Positions 1 to 10,168 of a stretch of DNA of 64,000 bases are shown here, piece after piece. The position numbers and the translations under genes were made by a program. Below the pieces are notes generated by a model. That model was not told where the DNA came from. It saw only the letters and a list, made by a program, of their open reading frames with translations, and ran no database searches. The DNA is taken from positions 124,001 to 188,000 of the forward strand of contig NZ_VVIQ01000001.1 in assembly GCF_009728485.1 (NCBI RefSeq). The letters run 5' to 3'. Source of the stretch: Prevotella vespertina. GTDB taxonomy: Bacteria > Bacteroidota > Bacteroidia > Bacteroidales > Bacteroidaceae. Every line of letters starts with the position of its first letter. Position 1 is the first letter of the stretch.

Positions 1-918
1 CGCAGTTTTACCTGCATAGAAACCACGACTATCTAAGAATCCCTCATGTCCATCAGGCCATAAACCAGCATCATTCTGTGTACAAGCCTTGAGTTCATTA
101 AGAGTCTTACCTTTGAAATACTGCACACGACGGATAGCTGAATGCTTTTCACTATAAACAAGATACCACCAATCACCCATCTTGAACACATCAGGACATT
201 CATAGAATCGGTCCCACATCATGGTCATAAACGTTCCGGCATGGGTCCACGTCTTAAGATCATCTGATGTAAACTCAGCCAAATGACCTTTACTTCCCTT
301 TAGAGTAGAAACAAGCATGTGCCATTTATTATCGTCACCTTTGAAGACAAAGGGGTCACGGAAGTCATCTTTACTATATCCGTAATCATCACCTTTCAAG
401 CGGAAAACACGATTCTTAGTCCATGTTTTGAAGTCGGATGATGTTGCCATCATCACCATCTCACCATTATTAGTAGAATTTGTTTGATATCTATGACCTG
501 TATAGAAGGTATAATATAATCCGTCAGCATCATTATAAACGGTAGAACCTGTACCCAGTGCCGCATCCTGCTCATTGATACCACCACAATGAATCAACTC
601 TCCAAGTGATTGGTAGTTGGCTCCATCTGATGTTTCTACAGCCCAGATAGGATGATAAGTACCCGCCTGATTAGGACGAAAGTCCTGTAAATACATAACT
701 TTAAAATTCTTTGTTTTAGGATCAAAGAAAGGCATTGGGTCTCCAACAAATCCAACAGTTGGCTTATAAAAGGTAGCTTGCCCCATTTCATCTGTAGACT
801 TGAAATAAGTTGTTGTATTCCAATCTTTTTCCTCTATCATGGTCTTATCATCGCTACAGCTCATTAGTGAGGCTGATAAAGATGCGATGAGAGCGAGAGA
901 ATATATCATAGTTCTCAT
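1..918 (-). CDS. GH32 beta-fructosidase lipoprotein (levanase/inulinase-like), 3' end cut by window edge
   Basis: The first 306 residues are visible; the C-terminus lies outside the window. The N-terminus is a lipoprotein signal with lipobox LMSC and lipidated Cys21, followed by SDD, which fits surface export. The three GH32 catalytic motifs are present: nucleophile Asp60 in VGDPMPF, the RDP aspartate Asp188, and the acid/base Glu240 in YECPD. Family members hydrolyse beta-fructan linkages. The start is 16 bp after the stop of the glycan-binding protein gene, so it is the distal gene of the susC operon. Position and lipidation suggest the surface endo-acting enzyme that cuts levan or inulin for import, as I recall for BT1760. 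Endo versus exo action and linkage cannot be read from this part. Confidence 0.9.
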   Translation of the reverse strand, partial: MRTMIYSLALIASLSASLMSCSDDKTMIEEKDWNTTTYFKSTDEMGQATFYKPTVGFVGDPMPFFDPKTKNFKVMYLQDFRPNQAGTYHPIWAVETSDGANYQSLGELIHCGGINEQDAALGTGSTVYNDADGLYYTFYTGHRYQTNSTNNGEMVMMATSSDFKTWTKNRVFRLKGDDYGYSKDDFRDPFVFKGDDNKWHMLVSTLKGSKGHLAEFTSDDLKTWTHAGTFMTMMWDRFYECPDVFKMGDWWYLVYSEKHSAIRRVQYFKGKTLNELKACTQNDAGLWPDGHEGFLDSRGFYAGKTA

Positions 919-934
919 ATCAATTATACTTTAT

Positions 935-2323
935 TTAATGATTCATTAGATAGTTGAATGCGTTCTGTGTCATCTTAGCAATGTTATTGTGGTAGTAAGC
1001 AGGAACGTCATCAATACTGTACCAGTCATAACATCCAGAGCCAATACAGAGAATCTTGCCCTTTGTTCCAGTTGCAGGGAATTCCCATGCAACGACAGCA
1101 CCATCACCACCATAAGCCAAATCTTGTGCTCCAGTCTCTGTACGCCATTTATTTAAGTTATCATATCCACCCCAATCGGTACCAATATGCCACTGAGCAG
1201 TTGAATTGGTGATACGGTAATTTGCATCACACGTATAAATAGAATTAGGCTCACCACTCTTCATTATAAGATTTTGGAAAAGAGGATGACTCGTATGCCC
1301 TTGAATAAAGAAGTTCCAAGGACCACTTACTTTCTCAGCATCAGCTTCGTTCTGCCCCCAACAATTATTTGGAGCAGCATTGTTTGCTACTGCGCCAATC
1401 TCAGCTGGCATGTTTGTTGCATATCGAGTGAAGAGGAAAGAACCACCATTATTATAATAGTCTCTTAAGGCAACTGCTGCATTGACAGCCTCAGGCGCAC
1501 TTCTTTCGAAAGCTTCTTTTCCATCTACTCCTCCATCCTTATGATAATGCCACCATATCACTTTACACTCGCTAAGATCTACTGTGCCATTCTTAATATC
1601 AGTAAATGATGCATATAATGAATTTGGAATATTCTGAAGCATCCACTTACAAGCAGTTAATTCCTCTGAATTGAGTTCATTCATCGAAGCAGGCAAGCTA
1701 ACAAAGACTGCAGTAGGCTTACCAATAGCTGTTACTTTTACAGTATATATTGCAGAAGCAGTATTATTGGTAACTGTGAATGTAACAGGATTAGAGAAGT
1801 CCGTTGCAATACCATTAGATGGACTAACCGTCGCATTTGTACTCAAACCTATTGTAGGGATTAGAGAATGGAGGTCAAGCGTATTTGGCACATAGACAGA
1901 AATTGTCTTATTCGCTTCATCAATAACACCATTATATGTTCCATTAATCTTAAAAGAAGTAATCTTTGCCTCATCTCTCAACACATTGATAGTCCAATCA
2001 AGGAAGACGTCACCATTCTTAACACTGAGCACCTGAGCCGTAAGCATATTAAGTTTGTCACCCTCTTTGAAATTACAGATGGCGCCAGCACTTACCTTAA
2101 GTGTGCTAACGGTCATATTTGTAACATCGTAAGTCTCAGGGACACGCACAGTGATTGTACGTGAAGCCTGATCTACGACACCTTTATAATTATCCAATAC
2201 GATAGAATCGACTGAACATAATCCGTTTAATTGCAGATCAGAAATATTATTCTCGTCGCTGCAGCTACCTAATGCAAAGAAAGCAATAAGCGCAATGAAT
2301 ATTGTTGTTATATTTGTTTTCAT
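935..2323 (-). CDS. Surface glycan-binding lipoprotein of the fructan locus (BT1761-like)
   Basis: 462 aa. The signal peptide ends in lipobox LGSC (Cys21), followed by acidic residues. Residues about 35-115 and 118-200 look like two tandem Ig-like/DUF5018-type beta domains, both carrying GVVD/GVIDEA...TITV/TISV segments. The C-terminal 250 residues are rich in Trp, Tyr and Gly (WWHYHKDGG, WGGYDNLNKW), fitting a carbohydrate-binding module of the DUF4960 type. No catalytic motif is evident. It starts 3 bp after susD and precedes the GH32 gene, the place a surface glycan-binding protein occupies in SusCD operons. It probably holds fructan at the surface for the GH32 enzyme and the SusCD transporter. 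Function is inferred from position and resemblance to what I recall of BT1761. Confidence 0.8.
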   Translation of the reverse strand: MKTNITTIFIALIAFFALGSCSDENNISDLQLNGLCSVDSIVLDNYKGVVDQASRTITVRVPETYDVTNMTVSTLKVSAGAICNFKEGDKLNMLTAQVLSVKNGDVFLDWTINVLRDEAKITSFKINGTYNGVIDEANKTISVYVPNTLDLHSLIPTIGLSTNATVSPSNGIATDFSNPVTFTVTNNTASAIYTVKVTAIGKPTAVFVSLPASMNELNSEELTACKWMLQNIPNSLYASFTDIKNGTVDLSECKVIWWHYHKDGGVDGKEAFERSAPEAVNAAVALRDYYNNGGSFLFTRYATNMPAEIGAVANNAAPNNCWGQNEADAEKVSGPWNFFIQGHTSHPLFQNLIMKSGEPNSIYTCDANYRITNSTAQWHIGTDWGGYDNLNKWRTETGAQDLAYGGDGAVVAWEFPATGTKGKILCIGSGCYDWYSIDDVPAYYHNNIAKMTQNAFNYLMNH

Positions 2324-2326
2324 ACT

Positions 2327-4060
2327 TTACCACTGACCAATATTTTGTTTATAATGTCCGTTTGAAGCAGCTATTTGTGCATATGGAATAGGCAAATACT
2401 CATTCTTATTTTTAGTGAAGTGAGCACTACTATAGATAGAACAGTCATTAGCTTCTTCTGCATAATACTTGTTGAGTATGCGTTCTGCCTCTCCCCATCT
2501 TACAAGGTCAAAGAATCTTTCAGATTCCATACCCATCTCTATACGACGCTCCATTTTAACAATATCAAGCGCCTCTACCTGACTGTAGGTTCCAGTATAT
2601 GGCATAACATTCATTCTCACACCATAATCACTCTGATAATTGCTGATAGCACTTGTACTTTGTTTAGCACGATTACGGATTTGATTGATGATATTGATTG
2701 CTTCGTTAATACGACCATCGTTTAATTGAATCAAAGCTTCTGCACGCTCAAGCAGAACATCAGCATAACGGAAGACAATACGATTCTCTGATGTACCCCA
2801 CCATGCACCTTTCTTCAGATAAGGACTTTCTGGGTCTACATTCTGCTTTAAAGTTACATAATAGCCATACAATCCATTACTTCTACTCCATGTAGCAGTC
2901 CTATCCATCATGAACTTAGAGTTAAATTCATAAGGCAAACCAGGAATACCAATGGTAAGGAATAAGCGTGGGTCAGCATAATCTGTTGCTTTATTATAGT
3001 CTTGATTGTTAAATGTACCGATATATGGATGTCCATTAGCATCTGTACGATAAGCATTAACAAGATTTTGACTTGGCTTATAAAAATCACATCCTCCATC
3101 TGTTACACCAGGAATATTTGGAACAATCAGTCCATAACTCCAGTTGAGATTACCATTCTTAGTTCCATCATTGATAGAATATTGCATTGCCCAAAGACTT
3201 TCCTTTCCATTCTCGAACTGTGGTTCTGGTCTAAAGTTATTATGGAAATCACTCTCTAAGCCATAGCCTCCAGCAGCATAAATAGATGGATCACTAAACT
3301 GAACAGCTTTCAAAAGATCGTCTTTTGATATACTTGTAACTTCATTCGTGTTCTCATTATCTTGATGATAAGCCTTATACATATACACCTTCGTAAGGAA
3401 AGCTGCAGCTGATGCTTTTGTTGGTCGTCCCTTGTCTGCTTGATGAACAGGAAGGTTATTGTAAGATTCCATCAAGTCATCAATAATAACTTGCCAACCT
3501 TGATCATTCGTATATTCACGATTAGAAAGCATGTTATATTGCTCTGACTTAAGATTAGGGTCTACAACAAAAGGTATATTCTTATACAAACGCTTTAACA
3601 AAAAGTGTCCATATGCACGCAGGAACTTCATCTCAGCCAAACGTTCATCCTTTCGAGGGTAGACAGTACTATTGACTTGTTCAAGAAGAGCTATTGCCGT
3701 GTTGGCACGTGATATACAATTGTATAATCTTTGCCACATATCGCTGATATTCCAGTTTGTGGTCAAGACTCCTTGTTCTATTTCAAGTTGATGGAACACA
3801 TCTCCATCACTTGTTCCATTACCGCCTTTATAGGCATCATCACTGCGGACATCATAATTCCACATTGAAAACGAAGAATTGATATCTTCTGCTGAAATAA
3901 ATATGGCATAAGCTGATGTTACGAGTTCATCAACATGATTAGCCTCCTTTACTTGCTCATCACTTAGTGTTGCCTGTGGAGTATGTTCATCCAAGAAGTC
4001 TGAACAACTTGTCATACTAAGGGTAGCGAGCACAAGTGCTGAATATATTATTTTTTTCAT
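2327..4060 (-). CDS. susD: SusD/RagB family outer-membrane glycan-binding lipoprotein
   Basis: 577 aa. Lipobox MTSC near residue 19 is followed by SDFLDEHTPQ, the usual SusD N-terminus, then the TPR-type helical core (AIALLEQVNS, AEMKFLRAYGHFLLKRLY) and the typical C-terminal region with RYADVLLERAEALI, INQIRNRA and ERRIEMGMESERFFDLVRWG, ending in LPIPYAQI. SusD proteins form the lid of the SusC transporter and bind oligosaccharide at the cell surface. The gene starts 23 bp after susC. The substrate is inferred to be fructan because the operon carries a GH32 enzyme. The symbol denotes the family. Confidence 0.95.
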   Translation of the reverse strand: MKKIIYSALVLATLSMTSCSDFLDEHTPQATLSDEQVKEANHVDELVTSAYAIFISAEDINSSFSMWNYDVRSDDAYKGGNGTSDGDVFHQLEIEQGVLTTNWNISDMWQRLYNCISRANTAIALLEQVNSTVYPRKDERLAEMKFLRAYGHFLLKRLYKNIPFVVDPNLKSEQYNMLSNREYTNDQGWQVIIDDLMESYNNLPVHQADKGRPTKASAAAFLTKVYMYKAYHQDNENTNEVTSISKDDLLKAVQFSDPSIYAAGGYGLESDFHNNFRPEPQFENGKESLWAMQYSINDGTKNGNLNWSYGLIVPNIPGVTDGGCDFYKPSQNLVNAYRTDANGHPYIGTFNNQDYNKATDYADPRLFLTIGIPGLPYEFNSKFMMDRTATWSRSNGLYGYYVTLKQNVDPESPYLKKGAWWGTSENRIVFRYADVLLERAEALIQLNDGRINEAINIINQIRNRAKQSTSAISNYQSDYGVRMNVMPYTGTYSQVEALDIVKMERRIEMGMESERFFDLVRWGEAERILNKYYAEEANDCSIYSSAHFTKNKNEYLPIPYAQIAASNGHYKQNIGQW

Positions 4061-4083
4061 ATTATATAGTCAGATGATAATTG

Positions 4084-7000
4084 TTAGAATGTAACGTTTA
4101 TACCGAATGTGATATTGAGTGGAATTGGGTAACCATAGTTTGGATTCTCTGGATCAACACCGGTAAAACTCTTACTATGTATAGTTAATAAGTTCTGCGC
4201 ACTGAGGTAGAAACGTAAACGCTGCATTGCAAGCCGGTTCGTCATACTCTTTGGCAAATTATATCCTAACTGAATAGTACGTAGTTTTAAGTATGAACCA
4301 TTCTCCACCCAATAAGTAGAAACACGCTTCTCATTATTATTATCTGATAGTGAGAGCGCAGGAATATTACTACTTGGGTTAGTACTACTCCATGCATCTA
4401 ACAAGCGTTGACCCTTATTTAGGAAACCAATATTTAAACCAGCCCAAATATCAGTCTGCTTCTTTAAATCAGAGATAATATCTACACCTTGTACACCTTG
4501 CCAGAACATTGTGAAATCAAAGTTTTTATATTCAAGATACACATTTAGGCCATAAGAGAAGTCTGGAGTTGGATTATAAATCCAGTCTTGGTCTGCTTCT
4601 GTAATGACGTTATTGCCATCCAAGTCTTTCCAACGTATACGTCCAAGTTTTGCACCATCCTGTTTCGCATGATTATCTATTTCATCTTGGCTCTTAAAGA
4701 TGCCATCAGCAACATAGCCAACTTGTGCACCCATAGGATGACCAATAACACTCTTCACACCATTACCACCAAAGGTACCATTGGCAGCAACTGTTGCTGG
4801 CAAAGCTGTTATCTTATTACGATAAGTACTAAAGTTACCTGCTATGTCATAATGAAAACCACCATTGGTTGTCTTGCGATAACCCAAGTTGAGTTCTACA
4901 CCACGATTCTCCATAGCACCAGCATTGATCCACTGTGTGCTACCTTCTCCCATAGCAGCGATACCAGCCATCTGTACGAGAATATCCTTAGTCTTTTTAT
5001 AATACCAGTCAAAACTTCCATATAATGAAGAGTTGAACATAGAGAAGTCCAGACCAAGATTAGTCTGATAGGTCGTTTCCCATTTGATGTCATTGTTACC
5101 GAGTTGGTCACGTTTAAATCCACTTGGCAATTGACGACCACCATTAGTACCTGCTATATCATATGATGTACCATAACTCTGACCACCATTTTCATTTACT
5201 CCATAGTTACTAACATATATGGTGTAACGCGCGATGTTAGAAATCTCCTGATTACCAGTTGCTCCCCACGATGCTCTAAGTTTTAAATCATTCAACCATT
5301 GTGCACTCTTTAAGAACTTCTCTTGATTAATGCGCCATCCCAAAGAGACAGAAGGGAATGTGGCATAACGATTGTTCTTACCAAATCGTGATGAGCCATC
5401 ATAACGAAGGGTGAATGAAGCTAAATACTTGTCAGCATAATTATAATTCAATTTTCCGAAATAAGACACCAAAGAGTATCCACTTCCTCCACCATAGGCT
5501 TGTGCAGTACCAGTACCAGCATCAGGCCACATGTAGGTAGGATTAAGAATCAGGAAGTCTTCTTTATAACCTGAGAAGTAGTTGTCATCTTCACGATTCA
5601 ACTCAATACCTGCCATAGCATCTACACGGTGTAAACCAGCTTGCAAATTATAAGTTGCAACAGCATTCCACATCCACTTTGTCCAATGTTCTTGTTTTGC
5701 CTCAACAGCATTCTTTGAATTAGCAACCGTTCCTTCTGTTATAGGGTAAGTAAAGAATCTCTGCTGCTTCTGAGCATAATCCAATCCAAAGGTTGAGCGC
5801 AAATTAAATCCCTTGAAAAGGTGAAGATTTATGTATGCATCACCAAAAGTACGCCAATAAACATAACGATTATCACTGTTACGATACAGACGTGCAACTG
5901 GGTTCTCACGATCAGGATAACCACCGACTGGACCCGCATAAGTTCCGTTCTCTGTGTAAACAGGGAGTGAAGGATTAAACTGAAGAACATTCTCAAGGAA
6001 CCCGCCAGGTGCTTGAACCTCTGACGTACGACTTAACGTAAAATGCTCTCCAACGGTCAAAACATCTTTTATCAACTTATATTCAGTATTCATACGAGCT
6101 GAATAACGATCAAAATCAGATGTCTTAATGATACCTAAGTTCTTATAATAACCTAATGAGAAATAAGACGAATGACGATCTGAACCGCTACTTACCGCTA
6201 CATTATAGTTCTGAACAACACCTGTACGTGTCGTCTTATCAAACCAGTCTGTATCAGCAGCAGGTGTTGTTCCTGCACCATCAAGATACTTACGCATGCT
6301 AATGCCATTCAACACAGGATTTCCTTGTACGTCGTAACTCCAGTCGTAACGATACCCTAAACCATTAGTATTTGGATCCATACCATCGTTAACATAAGCT
6401 TGCCACATTACCTGTCCATACTGCTTCGCATTAAGAACTTTCATCTTATGGGCATACATTGACGCCGCAATAGAAGCGTCAATATCTACGTTTACTCTTC
6501 CCTCCTTACCTTTCTTTGTAGTAATAATGATAACACCATTAGCTGCACGGCTACCATAGATAGAAGCAGAAGAAGCATCTTTCAAAACTTGGATACTTTC
6601 TATATCACTACCATTTAACTCATGCATACCAGCCTTAGTCGGTACGCCATCTATAATATAAAGAGGATCGTTATTATTCAGAGTTCCAATACCACGAATA
6701 CGCACTGTAGCAGATCCTGAAGGTGAACCATCTGCAGAGATATTCATACCAGGAACCCTACCTTGTAGCGCCTTCATTGGATTGTTCTCATTCTGCTTTG
6801 CTAATTCATCTACACTTACAACCGAAACAGCTCCTGTAAGATCTGCTTTGCGTTGGGTTGTATAACCCGTAACAACGACTTCGTTTAGTTCACTCGCATT
6901 TGTTTGTAGCTGTACCTTTATTCCGACACCAGCCTTTACTTCTACACTTTTATAGCCTACATAGGAGACTACAAGTGTAGCACTTTGTGGAGCCTTAAAG

Positions 7001-7185
7001 GTGAAATTACCATCAATATCGGTGACAGTACCATTTGATGTACCTTTCTGTACCACCGATGCACCAATAACAGGTTCCCCCTGTTCGTCAATCACTTTAC
7101 CGCTAACATCTGCTGTTTGTGCCATAACTCCAGCACAATACATCAGAAGTAACAGACTCATGATTACTCGCAATAATTGTTTCAT
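4084..7185 (-). CDS. susC: SusC/RagA family TonB-dependent outer-membrane transporter
   Basis: 1033 aa from Met at 7185. An upstream in-frame Met at 7308 gives a basic, non-secretory extension and lies beyond the promoter at 7237-7268, so the start here is the Met that begins the signal peptide MKQLLRVIMSLLLL. After cleavage come a carboxypeptidase-D regulatory-like domain (about 25-105, SGKVIDEQGEPVIGASV), the plug (about 110-215, ELNEVVVTGY, IRGIGTLNNNDPLYIIDGVP, LKDASSASIYGSRAANGVI) and a 22-stranded-type barrel to the end. It imports oligosaccharides with SusD using TonB energy. It is the first gene of the fructan operon. Substrate is inferred from the GH32 gene downstream. Confidence 0.96.
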   Translation of the reverse strand: MKQLLRVIMSLLLLMYCAGVMAQTADVSGKVIDEQGEPVIGASVVQKGTSNGTVTDIDGNFTFKAPQSATLVVSYVGYKSVEVKAGVGIKVQLQTNASELNEVVVTGYTTQRKADLTGAVSVVSVDELAKQNENNPMKALQGRVPGMNISADGSPSGSATVRIRGIGTLNNNDPLYIIDGVPTKAGMHELNGSDIESIQVLKDASSASIYGSRAANGVIIITTKKGKEGRVNVDIDASIAASMYAHKMKVLNAKQYGQVMWQAYVNDGMDPNTNGLGYRYDWSYDVQGNPVLNGISMRKYLDGAGTTPAADTDWFDKTTRTGVVQNYNVAVSSGSDRHSSYFSLGYYKNLGIIKTSDFDRYSARMNTEYKLIKDVLTVGEHFTLSRTSEVQAPGGFLENVLQFNPSLPVYTENGTYAGPVGGYPDRENPVARLYRNSDNRYVYWRTFGDAYINLHLFKGFNLRSTFGLDYAQKQQRFFTYPITEGTVANSKNAVEAKQEHWTKWMWNAVATYNLQAGLHRVDAMAGIELNREDDNYFSGYKEDFLILNPTYMWPDAGTGTAQAYGGGSGYSLVSYFGKLNYNYADKYLASFTLRYDGSSRFGKNNRYATFPSVSLGWRINQEKFLKSAQWLNDLKLRASWGATGNQEISNIARYTIYVSNYGVNENGGQSYGTSYDIAGTNGGRQLPSGFKRDQLGNNDIKWETTYQTNLGLDFSMFNSSLYGSFDWYYKKTKDILVQMAGIAAMGEGSTQWINAGAMENRGVELNLGYRKTTNGGFHYDIAGNFSTYRNKITALPATVAANGTFGGNGVKSVIGHPMGAQVGYVADGIFKSQDEIDNHAKQDGAKLGRIRWKDLDGNNVITEADQDWIYNPTPDFSYGLNVYLEYKNFDFTMFWQGVQGVDIISDLKKQTDIWAGLNIGFLNKGQRLLDAWSSTNPSSNIPALSLSDNNNEKRVSTYWVENGSYLKLRTIQLGYNLPKSMTNRLAMQRLRFYLSAQNLLTIHSKSFTGVDPENPNYGYPIPLNITFGINVTF

Positions 7186-7236
7186 GACTTTCTGATAGTT
7201 AGTAATACTAAATAATATTCTTTTGGTTTTATGGCG

Positions 7237-7268
7237 CAAAGATAAGAAATGGTGATATCCTTTTCCAA
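7237..7268 (-). promoter_or_regulatory. Bacteroidetes-type promoter of the susC operon
   Basis: On the minus strand TTGG (7268-7265) is followed by 20 nt and then TATCTTTG (7244-7237), the TTG/TAnnTTTG pattern of the Bacteroidetes primary sigma factor. Transcription would start near 7230, leaving a leader of about 45 nt before the susC Met at 7185. This supports that start over the Met at 7308. Confidence 0.75.
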
Positions 7269-7321
7269 TAATAATCGTTCTCCGAATGTAATAAATGTTA
7301 CATAACAAAGATATTAATAAT

Positions 7322-7368
7322 AAATGAACGATTTGTCTATTCTCACGAATCTGACAAATCGTTCATTT
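7322..7368 (-). terminator. 16-bp perfect inverted repeat between the HTCS gene and susC, probable terminator
   Basis: AAATGAACGATTTGTC at 7322-7337 is perfectly repeated in inverse at 7353-7368 with a 15-nt loop. It lies about 90 bp past the stop of the HTCS gene, and on the minus strand it is followed by an A/T-rich tract (TTTATTATTAAT), so termination of that gene is the simplest reading. It also lies about 55 bp upstream of the susC promoter, so an operator role is possible. Confidence 0.6.
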
Positions 7369-7459
7369 TCTTAAGTGTTCAACACCTCACCTTACAGGAG
7401 ATTTACACACCCACAAGTGCCTATATCACTTATTTTAAACGGTTTTCATAATCCTATCA

Positions 7460-10090
7460 TCACTTCTTGGGATTCTCCCCAAACTCGTCTTTATAGCATT
7501 TTGAGAAATAACTGGGCGTAGAGAAGCCTACAGCATAAGCCACTTCAGACACCGTGCGCTCAGTCGTTTGAAGGAGATGACGGGCACGAGTGAGACGAGC
7601 TTTACGTACAATTTCTACAGGAGAATAGCCCGTAAGAGCCTTTACTTTCCGATAAAGTTGTACACGAGAAAGTCCGATTTCATCGCCAATCTGCTCTACA
7701 CTTAAGTCACTATTTGCAAGGTTTTCTTGTATTATCTTTCGCAATTGCTTAAGGAAAGATTTATCAATTTCATTCGAAATATTACCGATTTCATCGTCCT
7801 CAACACCTTTTGACCATGTTTGATTCAACTTTTTCCTACTTTCTATGAGATTGTCAATACGTGAAAGGAGTAGACGAAGTGAGAATGGTTTGGACAAATA
7901 AGCATCTGCGCCATGCTCATACCCCTCAGCGCGTTGCTCATCAAGACTACGTGCTGTTAGTAAAATGACAGGTATATGACTGATAGCTTTATCCGTTTTC
8001 AGCTGTTGACAAAATGCTAATCCGTCCATGACAGGCATCATAATGTCCGACAACACTATATCTGGAACTATTTTCCGTGCAAGTTCCAAACCGACTTTTC
8101 CATCGGCGGCTTCACTCACATTATACTTTTCGGATAGTACCGACCTTAGATAAGTGCGAATATCGATATTATCATCAATGATTAACACCTCTGGTTTATC
8201 TGTTTGATAAGGCTGTATAAGTTCATCTATATGACGAGCTTGATTCGGAACTTCTTCTGCGGATGATGGCTCAACCAATTGTTCTATTTTCTCTGTAGGC
8301 TGGTTAGTTACCTCTCCTTTCTGTCTAACAGGAATATGAATAGTAAAGGTACTTCCTTTTCCCTCTATACTTGTAGCACTTACTTCTCCGTGATGCAATT
8401 CTGTGAAAGCTTTCACAATAGCCAACCCAATACCCGTACCACGTCCTGCATTCTTTGCTTGATAGAAACGATCAAAAATATAAGGAAGTTCATCACTTGA
8501 AATACCACAACCATTATCTGCCACACTAATCATAACACGCCCATTCTCTTCTTTAGCTGTCAGAGAGATTTCTCCACCTTCAGACGTATATTTTAAGGCA
8601 TTACTAAGAAGATTATAACAGATTCGCTCTATCTTATCTTGATCTGCTCTGAGCATGATTGTATCAGGGGCATCCATACTAATGGCAATATGCTTCTTCT
8701 GTGCAGAGACACTGAAAAGCTTAATCCATTGTTTCATACTTTCCGCAAGATTAAAGTCGGAGAGGCGTAGTTCCATCTTACCATTCTGCACCTTACGGAA
8801 GTCAAGGATCTCACTGACCAATTGTGTCAGGACAAGCACATTACGTTGTACTATCTGAAGCATACTTCGTTGTTGTGAATTAAGGTTATCATCATGGATG
8901 ATATAGTTCACAGGATCAGCTATCAACGTAAGTGGTGTACGCAATTCATGACTTATATTTGTAAAAAACTGAAGTTTTGCTTTGTTGGCTTCTTCCTCTA
9001 TTCTTCGCTTCATAAGGATGGTCCGATAGATATAAACCATAATACCTATCAGCAAGAGAAGGATTATGCTAAAAAGCACAATATACATCTTTTGATGATT
9101 ATATTGCACCAAATAAGTATCTACCTTCCCATGAAGTGCATTGAGACGGGCGGTCTGCTTGTTCATCTCTTCATTTTGCATAAGTAAAACATTAGCGTTT
9201 GCCTTTGTTACCAATGCACCTTTTAGATAGTTGTCACGCTTATAAGGCTTCTTCTCAAGGATATTCAACGCGAGTTGCATAACCGAATCGCCTCGGGTAG
9301 GATAGATATAAGAAGCTTCTAAATTACCATCACGAACATTCTCCATACCTCCTCCTGAAACAGGAAGAGCATCTATTCCAACTATTTTTATTCCCTTAAC
9401 CTTATGCTTCTTTATAGATTGCAAAGCACCTAAAGCCATGCGGTCATTTTGTGCAAAGACATATTGGAAAGGCTCCTTAGACTGCACAAGTATACTATCC
9501 ATAGCCGTGACACCACTTTCTTTTATCCAGTCTCCATACCCACGAGCCACGACCTTTATATCAGGATAATTCTTCAAAGCATCCATAAAACCTCTGTTTC
9601 GTTCGATAGCAGGAGACGATGCTTGTAATCCACAAATCTCTGCAATATTCCCTTTACCCTCTAACTGCTGACCGATGAAATAGCCTATTTCGTGTCCTGC
9701 CTCATAGTTATCAGCCCCTATAAAGGCTGTATACTTTCTTGAATCGGTCTTACGATCGAAGAGGATAACAGGAATTCCTGCATCGTATGCTTTATCGATG
9801 ACCGATGAAATCGTATGAATTTGATTGGGAGAAACAATAAGAAGGTTGACCCCTTCCTTTATAAACTGTTCAATCTGTTGTTTCTGTAACCTGTCATTAT
9901 CATTAGCTGAAGCAAATTTCAGTGTCACATTATCATGCTGATAGGTACTCATCACAAGTTCGTTGTTGAGCTTATCGCGCCATATATCTCCCGAACATTG
10001 TGAAACACCAATAACATATTTCTTCCCATTATTATCTGTGCAATTAGTGAGAAGAAGGGCAAGAAGAATCATCCAAATGTATTGTCTCAT
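7460..10090 (-). CDS. Hybrid two-component system regulator with periplasmic sugar-binding domain (fructose-sensor type)
   Basis: 876 aa, all modules of a signalling pathway in one chain. Residues 1-20 form a signal/anchor with a lipobox-like LLTNC. Residues about 24-300 are a periplasmic sugar-binding protein of the Peripla_BP_4/LacI type (IGVSQCSGDIWR, FIGADNYEAG, GIDALPVSGGG). A membrane helix follows at about 335-357. Next are the HisKA box SHELRTP with His381, the ATPase (NLLSNALKY, DNGCGI, GTGIGLAIVK), a receiver (Asp640/Asp641, phospho-acceptor Asp682 in LSDIMMP, Lys734) and a C-terminal AraC HTH (about 780-876). The solute-binding sensor, rather than the usual beta-propeller, is what I recall for the fructose sensor BT1754. 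It should switch on the neighbouring susC operon when monosaccharide is present. Confidence 0.93.
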   Translation of the reverse strand: MRQYIWMILLALLLTNCTDNNGKKYVIGVSQCSGDIWRDKLNNELVMSTYQHDNVTLKFASANDNDRLQKQQIEQFIKEGVNLLIVSPNQIHTISSVIDKAYDAGIPVILFDRKTDSRKYTAFIGADNYEAGHEIGYFIGQQLEGKGNIAEICGLQASSPAIERNRGFMDALKNYPDIKVVARGYGDWIKESGVTAMDSILVQSKEPFQYVFAQNDRMALGALQSIKKHKVKGIKIVGIDALPVSGGGMENVRDGNLEASYIYPTRGDSVMQLALNILEKKPYKRDNYLKGALVTKANANVLLMQNEEMNKQTARLNALHGKVDTYLVQYNHQKMYIVLFSIILLLLIGIMVYIYRTILMKRRIEEEANKAKLQFFTNISHELRTPLTLIADPVNYIIHDDNLNSQQRSMLQIVQRNVLVLTQLVSEILDFRKVQNGKMELRLSDFNLAESMKQWIKLFSVSAQKKHIAISMDAPDTIMLRADQDKIERICYNLLSNALKYTSEGGEISLTAKEENGRVMISVADNGCGISSDELPYIFDRFYQAKNAGRGTGIGLAIVKAFTELHHGEVSATSIEGKGSTFTIHIPVRQKGEVTNQPTEKIEQLVEPSSAEEVPNQARHIDELIQPYQTDKPEVLIIDDNIDIRTYLRSVLSEKYNVSEAADGKVGLELARKIVPDIVLSDIMMPVMDGLAFCQQLKTDKAISHIPVILLTARSLDEQRAEGYEHGADAYLSKPFSLRLLLSRIDNLIESRKKLNQTWSKGVEDDEIGNISNEIDKSFLKQLRKIIQENLANSDLSVEQIGDEIGLSRVQLYRKVKALTGYSPVEIVRKARLTRARHLLQTTERTVSEVAYAVGFSTPSYFSKCYKDEFGENPKK

Positions 10091-10136
10091 ATAAATTCAG
10101 ATCTTAAACATTATATTATAGAGGTACAAAAATTTA

Positions 10137-10168
10137 CAAAGATACACCCTTTCTTCTATATACGCAAA
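10137..10168 (-). promoter_or_regulatory. Promoter of the HTCS gene
   Basis: On the minus strand TTTG (10168-10165), a 20-nt spacer and TATCTTTG (10144-10137) match the Bacteroidetes consensus exactly. The inferred start near 10130 gives a leader of about 40 nt. The regulator therefore has its own promoter, separate from the susC operon. Confidence 0.8.

Noticed and set aside
7186-7308. N-terminal extension of SusC starting at 7308
   Set aside because: The extension is basic and non-secretory, and it lies across the promoter at 7237-7268; the signal peptide starts at 7185.
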